Shown here: positions 21,460 through 33,000 of the stretch, one piece after another
Numbering within the stretch: position 1 is the stretch's first letter
Layout: each line of letters starts with the position of its first letter
Source: Sclerodactyla briareus
Lineage: Eukaryota; Echinodermata; Holothuroidea; Dendrochirotida; Sclerodactylidae
Length of the DNA stretch: 64,000 bases
Assembly: GCA_026419785.1 (NCBI GenBank)
Contig: JAODTK010005842.1
Coordinates: 248,001-312,000 of the forward strand
Reading direction: 5' to 3'
The notes under the pieces: model-generated
The model's database searches: none
What the model was told of the DNA's origin: nothing
Seen by the model: only the letters and a program-made list of their open reading frames with translations
Made by a program: the position numbers and the translations under genes

Positions 21460-24310
21460 GAAAATAGCGAGTTGAGCTAGAACAAATGTGAGTAAAACAG
21501 GCGATATGGTTTGGATGCAGAGCTTTCTGACAAATACTGTCCTTCGTCAGTGCAGTGAAAAAACCACAGAAGGATAACTCGAAGAGAAGACGGCTGAGAC
21601 TTTATTGGCCTAGAAACAATGGTGGGGTGAGGCTAATAGTGTTTCGCTGATTGACAGGGGATAATTCCCTTTGGGGATTATCCTGGGGAGGCCAATTTGC
21701 GCCTCAGTGATTGACCGGAGATAATCCTCAAAAGGATTATAATAAATGAAGGGCCAATTTGCGACATTGTGATTGGCAATAGGAAAAATAGGGAGGGGTG
21801 CCGAGTGGTACCATTATCTCTTTTGTGATGGTAGGTCGTTCCGAATGCTCAGAACCAAAATTTGTGTAGTCGTTCTCAGGTTCAATTCCCAGTAATTTTC
21901 TTTCGTTTGCGGGACTTAGTGGACCAATTGGGTCATGGCGATGCCAATCACTCTCAGGTTTCAATGGAGTGAATGACCATGTTGAAATGCTAAGCAACCG
22001 GATGCTCAATTTTTTGGGTCTTGGATGGCTGAACGGTATTGGGTCATGCGCTCCGCAGGGGTTTTTTGGTTCCACGATGTACTGAACTCCGAGAGGGTAC
22101 AAGAAAATTAGGTTAGACCAGGTTCTCGAGACGCAATCAATATAATGTTGAATCGGAAAATATGCGGGAGGTCTGGAAAATTTTGAAACAAGTTGTGCGA
22201 TCTACAAGTTTGCACGTTTTGCGGTTGGATGGGCAGGGGGGCTGCCGCCGTGTGTTTGAGGCTCGGCTTGCTCCGAAGATTTGCGTTGACTAGAATGGTC
22301 ACGTAGATTCCGAGGTCTGCTGTAGCCACAGCCGGGCGGGTTCAGGGAACACGGAATTTTAGGCGTTCCTGGCCTTTGAAGGATGGGCAATGCTTGTGAA
22401 TGAGAGTGGCTAATGGGACGTGGGAGGGCAGGATGGTTTTCACAGACCAGTGGTACTCTGGATTGGATATTGACGAGTTTTGACGTAGTAGTTTCATTTC
22501 GCGGAGTCTTTCTAGCCTTTTCAATGGCCTATTCAATGGACTCCGGAAATACTGCCCCTTTTGAGATGTTTGAAAAGTGCGTTGGACGGGACCGGACTAG
22601 AAAACTCAGAATCTGAGGAGAAAATGCGTTTCAGACGAAGAGCTTGTGTGTAGGGAATGTCTCGTGCAGTGGGGTGGGGTTGGACAACTGCTGGGGAGTA
22701 GGAAATTTTGCGTGTCCGTTGGTTTGGTGAAACAAGTCTGTTTTGAGTGACCCGTTTTCCAACGTCACACAGTTGGTGTCAAGGAAGTGGACGGCGTTCG
22801 ACTGGAAATCTGCAGTGAATGTGATAGATGGGTGTAATGCGTTGATTTGTTCGATGAACAGATCGGTAAAGTTTTTCTTCCCCGGGGGTCCATATCATGA
22901 AGATGTCAGGCAAAAACGGAGCCAAACAGTGGCTAGGGCCTGTCCAGAGAGGAATTTCTCTTTAAGGTTTCCTAGAAGAGGTTGGGGAAACGAAGGAGCC
23001 ATGTTAGTGCCCAGTGCTGTGTGCCGTGGACCTGCAGGTTAATGTGGAACACCAAACACAAATTGTTGCAAATTAGGATGAGGTGCATTAGTTCCACAAG
23101 ATCGGCTTTGGTTGGTGTATGGACAGGAATTGGTTCGAAAGCCGAAGTACAGGCTTTTATACCTTCCGTTTGAGGGATATTGGTATACAGAGAAAGACAA
23201 CGTCCGGGTGGTTGCCCAGCAATGGCCAGGGGGGAGATTCTTGATCTTTCGATTTATTGATGAAGTCGTGGTGTCCTTGACGTGAGACGGGAGGGACGGG
23301 ACGAGGGCTGGATCAGGAGGTCCACGAATTTGGAAATTTCTATGTAGCAGTGCCGATTGCCGAAATGATGGGTCGCCAGGGTTTGCACCTTTGTGAATTT
23401 TGCGGAGGAGTGAAACCTTCTGGCTTGAGTTCCGATTGAAGGAGGTTGTGGCCGACTTGGGGCTAATGGAGCCATTGGATACAATTTTCTCTATGGTTGT
23501 TTTCAATCTGGGCAGCCAATTTGCGGGGTGGGTCGGAGTCAAAGTGGGATGATAGTACGGGGTTGCCCCAATGACGTTTTGCTTCCGTCAGTTAGAATTC
23601 GGGTGCTAAGCCACCACGGCAGAGATTTGGCAGCAGGCTTGATGACGATATCGTTACGATGTTTCAGAAGGCCAATGGATTGTCTCACAGTTTTGCTGAG
23701 GTTATCCCTGAATCAGGGCGGGGTGTTAGTTTTGAAATCTTCGTCGATTGCCGAAATGTAGGTTTCCAATGTGGGGGAATGCACTTTTGGTGGGTTCCAA
23801 GGGCTTTGCTGAATTTGTTGATATGTCCTCAAACAGGAGGTAGGACTACTGGCTGGCCATCTTCATAGGAAAAGAATTCGAGTCGTATAGTCAAGGCGTC
23901 GGGAAGAACGCTCAAGATCAGGGACAGTTTTTGTGCGTCATACTGTTTTGGCTGAGGGCAGAAATTCAGCACTTAGACGAATTTGGGTTTCTGCGTCGGA
24001 TAGCTCGCAGGAGAAGGAGATGGTAACAACAGAAAGACGGTGCGTCAGCGGTCCACATTTTTGCGGATGAAAACGCCTAGACCGGCCCTAGTGGTTCGGA
24101 GGGACGAACAATTGATCGGCCCATACCAGATTTGTAGTGGGTGTGATGTTGTCTCGTCCAAACTTGCTGTGCCGAGAGAGGAGCGAAGAACTGAGTTGGT
24201 ACAGTGCTGGGAAATGACCGAAGTGGATTTGAAACTCCTTTTTGGATGTTCCCTGTTGCAGCTTCCTGGTTGTGGAATTGATTTGCTGCGGTGAGATCGT
24301 GATCATGACA
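21460..24310 (-). mobile_element. Penelope-like element 2, RT plus GIY-YIG, degenerate
   Basis: In minus-strand order I see a LNFCPQPKQYDAQKLS-like N-terminal block (about 23,960), NDIVIKPA (23,650) and KIHKGANPG with a downstream SKFVDLLIQPSSRP (23,400-23,300). Then come a TNIP block (23,160) and QVHGTALGTNMAPSF (23,030). Next are YSRPRNLRDHS (22,330), a Cys-rich CNVQTC block (22,220) and YIVEPKNP continuing into the GIY-YIG fold (22,080-21,900). RT motifs with KIHK and G-T-x-MAPS, followed by NLRD, Cys and YIG blocks, define Penelope-like elements, which prime at chromosome ends or nicks using RT and GIY-YIG. The 3' region contains gacgaaggacagtatttgtcagaaagctctg. Many frameshifts and stops make it a dead copy. 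Confidence 0.82.
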
Positions 24311-24337
24311 CCCAAATAAGTCAAACAGTGTAGAAGG

Positions 24338-24368
<31 letters not shown>

Positions 24369-24380
24369 TAATATAATATA

Positions 24381-24411
<31 letters not shown>

Positions 24412-24455
24412 ATTTATTATTTTTTTTTTTGATTTTTTTGGGGGGGGGGGGGGGT
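24338..24455. repeat. TA microsatellite with poly-T and poly-G runs
   Basis: An imperfect (TA)n of about 60 bp is followed by a T-rich block and a G run of about 14. It sits just upstream of the Penelope-like element 2 N-terminal block. The flanking minus-strand sequence resumes with a short stop-free stretch, so the microsatellite may have expanded inside the element. Length here is likely to be unstable or misassembled. Confidence 0.8.
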
Positions 24456-24727
24456 TTACCCCACAGAGGACTACATTGTGGGTAGTTTGTGTTTTGCACT
24501 TTTGAGATTTAGCCATATTCCGGCTTTGGGAGTACCCGACTTGACGTTCCTGACTTTGAAGGATGAGGACCAAATGTTGTGAAGGAGGTGGCACAGAAAT
24601 TTCAGGTACAACGGAATAAGGACATTGCTCTAGCGGTAACCTTGAAGTGGGGGTTGGGGTGCGTATCACACGAGGACGGCCACTTGCAAATTGACTACTA
24701 TGATTGTAAAAACTATTCTAAAAACTA

Positions 24728-24928
24728 TTAAGGTGAACCTACATATTGAAGCCTCCTTCTGTCACAAAAGGGTATGAGGATCACTACGCAGAGCCGCTTG
24801 CTATATTCCACCTGCCAGAAGCAGTGCATCTCGTCCGAGGGAGAAAGGGTGTTTTTGGAGCCTTTATCATTTTCATAGAGGAATTCGTTCTTGAGATATT
24901 CCATCTCGAAGACCGCAACAGGGTTCAG
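24728..24928 (-). CDS. Candidate first exon or small ORF, unknown
   Basis: A minus-strand ATG frame of about 60 codons has balanced, non-repetitive composition (MLNPVAVFEMEYLKNEFL, later EMHCFWQVEYSKRLCVVIL). It ends near a possible donor (CAATAT|GTAGGT). A TATA-like string (tattttatatag) lies about 50 bp upstream on the same strand. It is between the Penelope-like element and the opsin-like TM7 exon. I recognise no family. It could be a genuine 5' exon or a chance frame. Confidence 0.25.
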   Translation of the reverse strand: MNPVAVFEMEYLKNEFLYENDKGSKNTLSPSDEMHCFWQVEYSKRLCVVILIPFCDRRRLQYVGSP

Positions 24929-25370
24929 CATATATCGGTACTATCGGCGGCCAACTGCAGTCGGTGAACTATATAAAATAGACCAAACTATAACAAAGAG
25001 GCTGCACCTTTGCCCATTTAGCTCGAGATCGCCCTGAAATTAGCATTTACAGTCGATGTCTGATAGTATAATAGGCTACTGAAACTAAACCTAAAGCTAA
25101 TATCCCTCGCGATCGAGTCGCATATACGAAATGACAGGAACCACTCATGACTCTTAGGCCATAGCTTCCCAGATCATTCATTCACGAAGGACTAGGAAAA
25201 AATAGGGAACAGTACACGATATCGAGATAGCATAGTATAGAGAGCAATATCAGTGGGCGGCGCTGGCCGATCTTGGAGGGATTAATATCAATCAAGTCTG
25301 AATTTTGTCGATTTTTCGTTCGTAACAATCTCCGCTTACTTGGTAGTCTTAATATGTTATATCATAACGA

Positions 25371-25610
25371 TCAGCCTAACAGCTCTTCATGATTGTGGAG
25401 CTGTTTGAATGGTGGTTTGAGCGGTGGTTCGACCTTCGCAATACATCGCTTGGTGAGAAGGGCATACGAGATTGGGGAAACGCCCATGCGTTCTTTCGGA
25501 GTGGTGAACATTAACCTCGAGCAGGCAGAAACGAGGTGTGAAATCATTAGCAATTGTGGAGGTTGCGTGAGAATGTACACGAAACAAACTCTTGACGCCC
25601 AAATGTGATG
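25371..25610 (-). CDS. Opsin-like receptor, TM7 and C-terminal exon
   Basis: The minus-strand frame reads LMFTTPKERMGVSPISYALL, then TKRC, a short basic tail and a stop at 25,371. In opsins the retinal-binding lysine lies six residues before the Asn of NPxxY. Here a Lys lies six residues before the Ser of SPISY, so the spacing is exact although Asn is replaced. Just upstream another frame gives SFLPAR, fitting the usual stretch before TM7, so a one-base shift is likely at about 25,517. Opsins are seven-helix light receptors that bind retinal through this lysine. The acceptor is not resolved, so the 5' limit is approximate. The short C-terminus suggests this is the last exon. The subfamily is not determined. 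Confidence 0.47.
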   Translation of the reverse strand, partial: HHIWASRVCFVYILTQPPQLLMISHLVSACSRLMFTTPKERMGVSPISYALLTKRCIAKVEPPLKPPFKQLHNHEELLG

Positions 25611-26119
25611 TGATTTTGTGTGGGTGTGTGTGTGTGTAATTCGCACGATTACATAAACACGCAATTCAAGGACATTCAACATTAAACAGTTTGAAGCAAT
25701 AAACCTAGGTCAAGATCGTGATACGTGGCGGATGTTGATCAGTGAGCATGTCGGACTGCCGAGATCAATTACCTACTATAACGCGGGGCGTAGTACATCA
25801 CTGGATGCACTCCGTAGCGTTGGTAGTTTGCTTAATAGGCCTCGCTTATATGAGTGTTGAAGAATGTAAATGCTATCGCATTGCGATAATAAAGCACACA
25901 AAACTGAAATGTACCTTGAGCCCAGTATTTGTTCACGGTGACCCGGAATATATGTGTTTGTCCTATAGAAATAGAAATTGTTTTGATTTGGGTGATAAAT
26001 GATTTTGAGCATTGCGATCTGTATACCCCATCCACAATCTGACACTTCAAAGTCTTAATATTTTGCTGAAAAATTTAGGATACAACCAAAACCTCGGACT
26101 TTATATGAATTATACATAC

Positions 26120-26385
26120 CATTCAGAGGACGGGCCATCCAAAACCCCAACTCGTTTAGGTAGCGTAGTTACTGACCATATGAGTGCTGAAAGATACAGA
26201 ATGAGCAGAGCGTGAAATGCCTTCTGATATTTGCTTTGGGAGAAACCACGGTCTTCAAGACACTGGACGGTGATGATAGCAACCCATATCACTGTGCTGG
26301 AACCGCCCCTCCCCCAAGAAACAGCGTCAGGATAGGAAGGCTGTAAAGGATCACAGGCTTTTCGCTGTGGGTATAAGCCGCTCCA
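26120..26385 (-). CDS. Opsin-like receptor, TM3-TM4 exon
   Basis: It lies about 600 bp upstream of the TM7 exon on the same strand. Frames read LYSLPILTLFLGG, then VIWVAIITVQ (TM3 and its cytoplasmic end), a short SQSKYQKAF loop and HALLILYLSALIWSV (TM4, with the conserved Trp). They end at GPSSEW with a TG|GTATGT donor. TM3, short loop, TM4 with (A/L)xxWS and a G-rich lead to extracellular loop 2 are typical of rhodopsin-family receptors. A one-base shift lies in a GGGGG run near 26,320. The ERY-like motif and the loop 2 cysteine are not clear, so a non-opsin receptor is possible. The TM7 exon makes opsin the better call. TM1-2 and TM5-6 exons were not found. Confidence 0.42.
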
Positions 26386-26989
26386 CCACTCAGACTCATG
26401 TCTATCCGTCCGTTCGTCGTTAGTTCGGTCGTTCGTTCGTTTCGTGGAAACGGGGGAAGGAAATGCCCAAGTTTCCAGGTTAATCAAAGTCACTGAAGGG
26501 AGACTATGTGACATTTTGGTTCTCACTGAAACTTTGTAAACGTTGTTACCGCCTAGTGCCCAAAATGCTCGAGGTCATTCTATTAGATGGCTGTTTTCTG
26601 TAATCAGCTGGGAAACTAATTTATTAAATCCTCGGCCTATTTATAGCATACGGTTTTACCAGCAGCTACCAAGATGTTTACGATGCGCTGGTTCAAGTTT
26701 CAGTTTCGTTAATCGAAGGAGTCAGAGTGACAACTGAGCCTCATAAACGACCCCCGGGAACAGACAATAAACAGAAAAAAATCCTCGTAAACATGGAAAG
26801 TTCGAGTTTTTTAATCAAATCCCCCCGAATTTACCTTAGTCCACTAAAGTCGAACAAAGACGGTTTCATCTTCCTTCATACGGTGGAATCCGCCACACAT
26901 TAAAATAACCCGGTAGCAATCCTTCGGACATTCATAATGAGCAACTATCACTTCTTAAAAACCAGTCACCAAATAAAAAAAATAAAAAT

Positions 26990-28300
26990 GCGGGGGGGGG
27001 AAGCTGTAGAAAATAAACATTTTATTTACTCAAGTGCAATTTGGGGCAGAATGACAAAACGAGACTGACTAGCTTAGAGAAGAAAATCATTGGGTAGCAG
27101 AGGGGGGGACACGGGGGCCATAGCCCCCCCCCCCCAATCGAATTCCCCAAAATTATAATTTTCCAATTTGTCAACTTAATGACAACAACATTGGCATTAT
27201 GCGGCTCTCTCTCCTTCATTGCTAGTCAGATGGCTCGAATTCTCCTCTGAAAGCCCAATTTTTGGGTCAATGATCCAAAAACAGCGTGCAAAAATTTTGC
27301 GCGCTTCGCGCCGTAGTACCCGTTTATATACACGATTTTTTTAACCCATTTGGAGTTGCGGCAAGTTTCTTTAGTCATAGAAGCACGTTGGCATACGAGG
27401 GGGGTGCGTAATAACCATTCAACAAACATTTGTCACTTATGTGTTCCGCTGTCCTCAATCCCAGTCGAATTGCTTGAATAGTTTAGGGGGAAGGGCAGTA
27501 GATATCCCCCCCCCAGTTCGGGCAAAAAATATTGCCCTCCCAGAAATGACCCAGTATAGGGGGATATCTAGGTAATATAAAGCCAATGCGCAAAAAATTG
27601 CGTGCTTCTTGTCAGTATAGTAAGCCGTGGTTTTGTTGTCTGCTTTCAATACAATCCGATAATAACTATTTGAGATACGGGCAAATTAGGTTTTTTTTAA
27701 TTATTGTAATTGTTGATCCTATGGCTATTAGCATCTTGGGGACATCCATGGCCCGCTGAATACATGGCCAAAAGAGAGGGGCGTAGACACCCCTCAAATT
27801 CATACCAAGACAGATGATTCATTCATCCAAAATGAGGGAGCCGAAAAGGATAAAAAAATGAGACCGAATATACAGGCCGAGAATGACCAAAATTTCAACA
27901 AGGGCGAAATTTTGCGAAATCAGGAGGAATTTTCAATCAAAAACAAGGCCAATTTTTTTCGCGCGTTTCGCGCGCCGTACAACTTTTCCATCATGCGGCT
28001 TTCAAGCTATTAGGGAAAAAATTTCGACCCCACCCCAAAAAAAAAACGGAACAGTCCTGTACGCCTATGATTTAAAGCCACGTGGAAATAGAAAATGTTG
28101 AATCACTTCTCAAGAAAAAGAGTTTTTGTATAGAAAAAAGACTTCAAATGATGGCAAATGTTTAACAAGATTTCATCTGAGGGTTCCTAAAAATGCAAAA
28201 AATTTTCCAAGGGGGAGGGGGACACCCCCTCCCCTTAGACCCTCCCCCATGGCACCCCCAATCAAAATTCCTGCTACGCCCGTGGAGAAAATTCCCATTG
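26990..28300. repeat. Cluster of poly-G/poly-C foldback repeats
   Basis: G-run and C-run pairs occur at 27,100-27,140, 27,485-27,545 and 28,208-28,282 (ggggagggggacaccccctccc). They are mixed with gcgcgcttcgcgcc-like boxes near 27,300 and 27,960 and a ctgctacgcccgtgg border at 28,270. The mixture recurs at 37.5-38.2 kb and 41.8 kb. No coding frame is supported. A run of about 23 T follows at 28,349. Confidence 0.5.
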
Positions 28301-28938
28301 AAACCATAGGATCCATAAGAGTTCCAAAATGGGATAAAAATGGGGGTTTTTTTTTTTTTTTTTTTTTTTTTTGGGGATACCAATCGGATGTGATGGAACC
28401 GATGGGACAATTCAATGGGTTCCCCCTTACTGATCCATTTTTACCCAAAAGGAATTAATGTGTTCTAAAGGGGACCAGTTTGTTTAACACCTGGCCCAGG
28501 ATCCGAAGGGGCAGCCATTGGTACCAATAGGGCATCCAGCAAAGCCCCATTGGACTTTAGGAGGTCCCATCGAAACAGGTTGAATTCAATAGGGTCTCCT
28601 ATATACATTGTTCTTTTGAATCAGTGCCGTTTGCCTCATTGCAGGTTGGTGCCAAGGGCTTTAAATAGTTTGAGGACTCGTGATCAGGGAATTGTCCTAA
28701 GCAAATTGGAAAGGTAGTTATTTGGGTTCTGTGAATGTGACAAATAGTTGGGGAGGTTAACCCCACACATTGGTATAATTGAGAAAATACGCTAGTTACA
28801 CATTCAAATGGGCATGCTGTAAACCGAAACAAGTATTTACAGGTTTGTTAAGAAAAACAATATTGCTGCAACATGGCGCCATGTTACCATGAGGTATGGC
28901 TGCATGCATATTTTACTTACCAGGCCGTGTTCATTCCT

Positions 28939-29480
28939 CGACGAAGTCAAAAGAATCTAGGCAGTCTACCAGAGCGTCTGTGTGTATGTGTATATGTGTG
29001 TATGTTTTATGTGTGGATGGGTGTATGTTGTGTGTATGTATGTGACGCCCAGCGGTAAAACACGATAACTCGACCCCACCTGGATGGATGAAACTTACTT
29101 GGGTGTGTTCCACTGATGGTACATAGACCTGTTGTGTTGGGTGCAGTCAGAGGTCAACTGAGGTCCAAAAGAGGTCAAAGTCTGAAAATCTTGTAGACAC
29201 AATAAGTTCAGAACATTTGACAAGTCAAGTTGAAATTTGGGTATAGCTTTCTTATGGAGTGTACGGGAACCTATTGTCTTTGGTTTAGATCAGGATGTTA
29301 CGTTTGGTCAAAGATAGGAAATGACGTTGAACTCTGGTGACCTAGATGACCTCTGATCTGACCTCAAAACACTATAGCTTTCATGTATTCATCACGGGGA
29401 AACACACATCCAAGTGTGACTTAACCATCCAGGTGGGGTCGAGTTAGCGTGTTCACAAGCCCAAAATCTGTCAAATTCGA
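28939..29480. repeat. Family A copies in opposite orientations with TG/CA tract
   Basis: From 28,939 to about 29,110 the family A 3' end is on the minus strand: gtcaaaagaatctaggcagtc, a TG-rich tract at 28,975-29,045, then acgataactcgaccccacctggatgg. From about 29,130 to 29,480 family A units run on the plus strand (gtcaaagtctgaaaatctt, aaacactatagctttcatgtattcatcacgggg, catccaggtggggtcgagtta). The two copies are therefore inverted relative to each other. Confidence 0.6.
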
Positions 29481-30430
29481 TTTTCAACAACAAAAATCGA
29501 CCAAATTCACCCCCGACCTAAATCCGAAACAGAAAAACAATAAAGGTTCACTCACAAACGTGGTCAGACCAAAGTTCTCACGACCAAATGAAACGGCTAT
29601 ACGTGACGCCATGCCTGTGATCAGTTTCACAGCAGGGGTAATAGACTGGACCAAAGCAGAGCTGAGGAAACTTAACTGAAAGACCAGAAAAATTCTGACC
29701 ATCCACGGTGGACTGTATCCCCGAGCAGATGTCCGCTACCGATACCACGTCCCAATACGACAAGAGGCACAGAGGACTGAAGTAAGAGGAAAGCAACAAT
29801 CGAACGTGTTAGGGTGCCAATACATCCGCCAAAGAATTCCTGGGTTCCCACCCCTAGAATGCTGCATGGGTGCAATTGGGACCATTGACACAACAGGGAA
29901 ACTAGAGTTACTCCATGAATACGAGGAATGCCTGGAAAGAAAGACCACTCGATGGTCAGTACCTCCTCGCAGAGGAGAGAAGTCCACCACCTGTCCTCAA
30001 GAGAACGGGATACTTAGCCCGACACAATAAAGTTGCAGGCCGCCATACACTGGGTTGCAACTCTGAGCTGCGTACGGACCAGACCAATTACATTACAGTC
30101 AAGGAGGCTAGATCTCGTGGTCGAGAAAACAGAGACAGGCCAAGAACATGGATGTCGCAATTCCGACAGAACACACCATCAGAAGCAGAGAGACAGACAG
30201 GATCGACGAATACCACGACCTGAAGCTGGAGATACAGTGACTCTGAATTGCCGAAGTCATCCCAGTAGTAGTTGGAGTGCTGAGGGATATTACCCCGAAC
30301 GTGAAAGGGCACGTACAGAAGATACCTGGAAGTCAGAACATCAGACAGTTTTCCAAACACGCCATCTTTGGATGCGCCCACATCATTAGACGAGTACTGG
30401 ACCTCCCAGCATCCGGATAGGATTCCGGGA
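29440..30430 (+). mobile_element. Non-LTR retrotransposon 3' end, degenerate
   Basis: Plus-strand frames give SFTAGVIDWTKAELRKLN, then KTRKILTIHGGLYPRADV, then WKERPLDGQYL. They continue with GYLARHNKVAGR, then VAIPTEHTIRSRE, DEYHDLKLEI, AEVIPVVVGVL and KHAIFGCAHIIRRVLDL. This is the post-RT region of a widespread non-LTR group: WT..EL..LDRKTRK..T....LHPRADV, then a domain ending IPVV(I/V)GALG...QK...LGTA.ILR+.L. Several in-frame stops and shifts mark a dead copy. An AAT microsatellite follows immediately, as expected for a 3' tail. The clade is not assigned. Confidence 0.75.
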
Positions 30431-30485
30431 TCTTGGTAGTGTAAATATGTACATACAACCCAACAATTGAGAAAGTTGTGAGAAA

Positions 30486-30592
30486 TAATAATGATAATGA
30501 TAATAATAATAATATAATAATATAATAATAATAATAATATAATAATAATAATAATATAATAATAATAATATAATAATAATAATAATAATAGT
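30486..30592. repeat. AAT/TAA microsatellite at a retroelement junction
   Basis: About 107 bp of (TAA)n with ATA interruptions. On the left is the 3' end of the plus-strand non-LTR element; on the right the minus-strand Tx1-like copies end, so it is the shared tail region of convergent elements. Confidence 0.9.
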
Positions 30593-30889
30593 TCTTTCTT
30601 CAAAATTTATTTTTTCGACACTCATCGTAACAACATATATCTCTACGTGACTGGAATGCACAATGTTATTTACCCAAAACAGTGATAAAAACGAAGCTAA
30701 AAACGGTTCACCAAGGCATTCAGCTCCTCCAAAGCTGCAAATTTTCTGTTTTTCCTCAACAATGCATTTGCACCTTTAAAGCGAAAAGAACTTTTTGTAT
30801 TATTTTTTTGGCAAAATACATATAATATTTGAGATAAAGCAATATAACATTATACCACTTGCAGTTTCACGATCGTTAAAACCGAAACA

Positions 30890-31620
30890 CACTGTTTATA
30901 ATCAAGACGAGTTGACCCAAACAGATACTCTTCAACAGACTGCCAAACAGGTACCACTACATTGCCAAAACAAGTGAATAGGAGTTTCCTCCCCTTCATG
31001 ACAAAACGAACGCTTTGCCTCATTTAACACCTTGATTCTAAAAAGATATGATTTTGTCGCTACAACTCTATGTAAAACTAAAACTGAAACTCTTACCTTA
31101 ACATTATTGATATTCCTACAAGTTGTGAAAATGTTTGGCCAGTTCATATTATCATCTGTGAATTCATCATCCCACTTACCACAGCTAGTACGAGGGCGCT
31201 CCACATATCTCTCCCTAAAAATAGTATACATGTACTGACAGACTTTACCAACCGAAAACAAGCTTGCCAGCATAATATGATGTCTTGTCGGTTGTCGTGG
31301 CAACAGCAAACTAAAATGATTCAGGCCTCCATGAACAGGGGATTGCATAATGAAACCCGGTCAACTTTGTAAAGGAAAGTTTCCGCAGTTATATTTTAGG
31401 ATAAATTCCTCATGATTAAGTGGATCTCCATTATCATCGAACACGTCTCTTACATACAGAACGTTTACATCCAACCAATTCTTGTACAACATTGTTCTTT
31501 TTTATTGACTTTAATGAAGGAATTATTCCATACCACCTGTTCAGCAACATTTATCGAGGGTGTTCGAACGTAATGTCACTCCACGCCTGACAGCAATCTA
31601 GAACAAAATGATTTTTTATT
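30890..31620 (-). mobile_element. Tx1/L1-like non-LTR 3' fragment, copy 1
   Basis: Minus-strand frames give VWNNSFIKVNKK near 31,540, then NVLYVRDVFDDNGDPL and NHEEFILKYNC. Further on come NWPNIFTTCRN, LHRVVATKSYLFRIKV and the Cys/His cluster C-x2-C/H-x-EE-T-x2-HLFW-x-C near 30,950. This WNN..I...K..(L/F)Y..W, D..G, then IL(H)R....N..L...(C)..C...EET..HLFW.C order is the C-terminal part of Tx1-type L1 polymerases. It is 5'-truncated and frameshifted. The endonuclease and RT core are absent. Confidence 0.72.
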
Positions 31621-31720
31621 TTATAAGCGACATCATCTCCCCTGAAATACAGCTAAATATAAAATTTTCACCAACATTTCTCAGAGAATAGTTAAAAAGT
31701 AATTTCCAAGATGCAAGATG

Positions 31721-31721
31721 C

Positions 31722-31774
<53 letters not shown>

Positions 31775-31796
31775 AATAATAATAATAATAATAATA

Positions 31797-31830
<34 letters not shown>

Positions 31831-32034
31831 CTCATTCTGCAAACAGTCCTGTTTCGCTCTTTCGCGACTGAATATACAACTGCACAGGCGAAACCTGTCC
31901 AGTCCTACCTTCCACAAGGACGCATTGTCTATGAATTTGAAATAATAACAAGACTACACAAACAATGCACCGTCACGAAACTAGAGTGCTCAACAACAAC
32001 AATAATAATAATTTTAATAATAATAATAATGATA
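31721..32034. repeat. AAT microsatellites
   Basis: Two AAT/ATA tracts (31,721-31,829 and 31,997-32,034) separate copies 1 and 2 of the Tx1-like fragments. On the minus strand they follow the 3' end of copy 2, where an ATT-type tail would be expected. The 170 bp between them is unrecognised. Confidence 0.88.
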
Positions 32035-32099
32035 AAACCTAAATTTATGATCAAAATCAATGATATTTGGGATTTTATTATCCTGCTTGAACTGAAAGA

Positions 32100-33000
32100 T
32101 ATAAAATTTCAAATGGTAAATGAAATAGTTGTATAAATGTTTTCTCAACTGTTATACCAAAGAAGATGTCTTCTCTACTAAACACGAAACATTCCACAAT
32201 GTACTTTGTTTCGCATCAACAAAAAAGAGGATACATAATGACATTCCCAAAATAAATGTTCAATTGTTTCTACTTGAATTTTACAAAAAGTGCACAAGGA
32301 ATTATCAGCGATATTCATTATGTATAAGCGTCTATTTGTGACTAAAATTCTATGTGAGAAACGGAATTGAAAGTAATGCAGCTCTTACGGATTACCAAAC
32401 ATTGGAAAAAATATTTGCCCACTGCCTGTTCCATTTCGCTAGTGATGTAGGCATCTTGCAAATATTCTTCATCATATCTCCATGTATCCATTGTGAGGTG
32501 TTTACCTGTTGGCCCAGTTTATCAATTAAATTTCCTTCAAAGTTATTTGCCTGAGCAATACTCCGAAGATTTTGTCTCCACACTATAGGAATCGCTGCGC
32601 TTAGCCCATTGTACAATGTGAATGGAAACTCTGTAAACTGTAAGCTTCGAGAAAATCAGCATACAATCGCGGCGTCCGTCAATGATTGAAGGAAATTATA
32701 ACGTAGTGATATAATTTGAATATAGAAACCTATAAAAGACAGGCTTTCCGTCAATTTTGATGTGCGGATTATTCCAAACAATTTCATTCCCAAAATCGCA
32801 TATTGGTTCACGATTCGTAAATCTTGACCATGCTTCACAGAGATCCGTAATAAATTCATCCCTGAACTTCGGAATGTCGATACAGACATGCGCACTTACA
32901 ACCGTGACGTGAACAGATTTGTTTTTCAACATTTCCTGCTTTGTTGAAACCCTATGGTAGCCTACAGCGTACACATCTATTTAGCTAAAGGAACTACTCA
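32100..33000 (-). mobile_element. Tx1/L1-like non-LTR 3' fragment, copy 2
   Basis: Minus-strand frames read IPKFRDEFITDLCEAWSRF, then EIVWNNPHIKIDGKPVFYRF (32,800-32,720). Lower down come LCTFCKI, then ETIEHLFWECHYVSSF (32,300-32,230). These are the same two landmarks as in copies 1 and 3: the WNN..I...GK..FY segment, then the CxxC...HLFWxC cluster. Internal stops and shifts make it non-functional. Confidence 0.72.

Noticed and set aside
24088-24669. 193-codon minus-strand ORF
   Set aside because: It crosses a TA/T/G simple-repeat block, and its ends match degenerate Penelope-like sequence.
30088-30603. 171-codon minus-strand ORF
   Set aside because: Antisense of the non-LTR 3' end plus translation of the AAT microsatellite.
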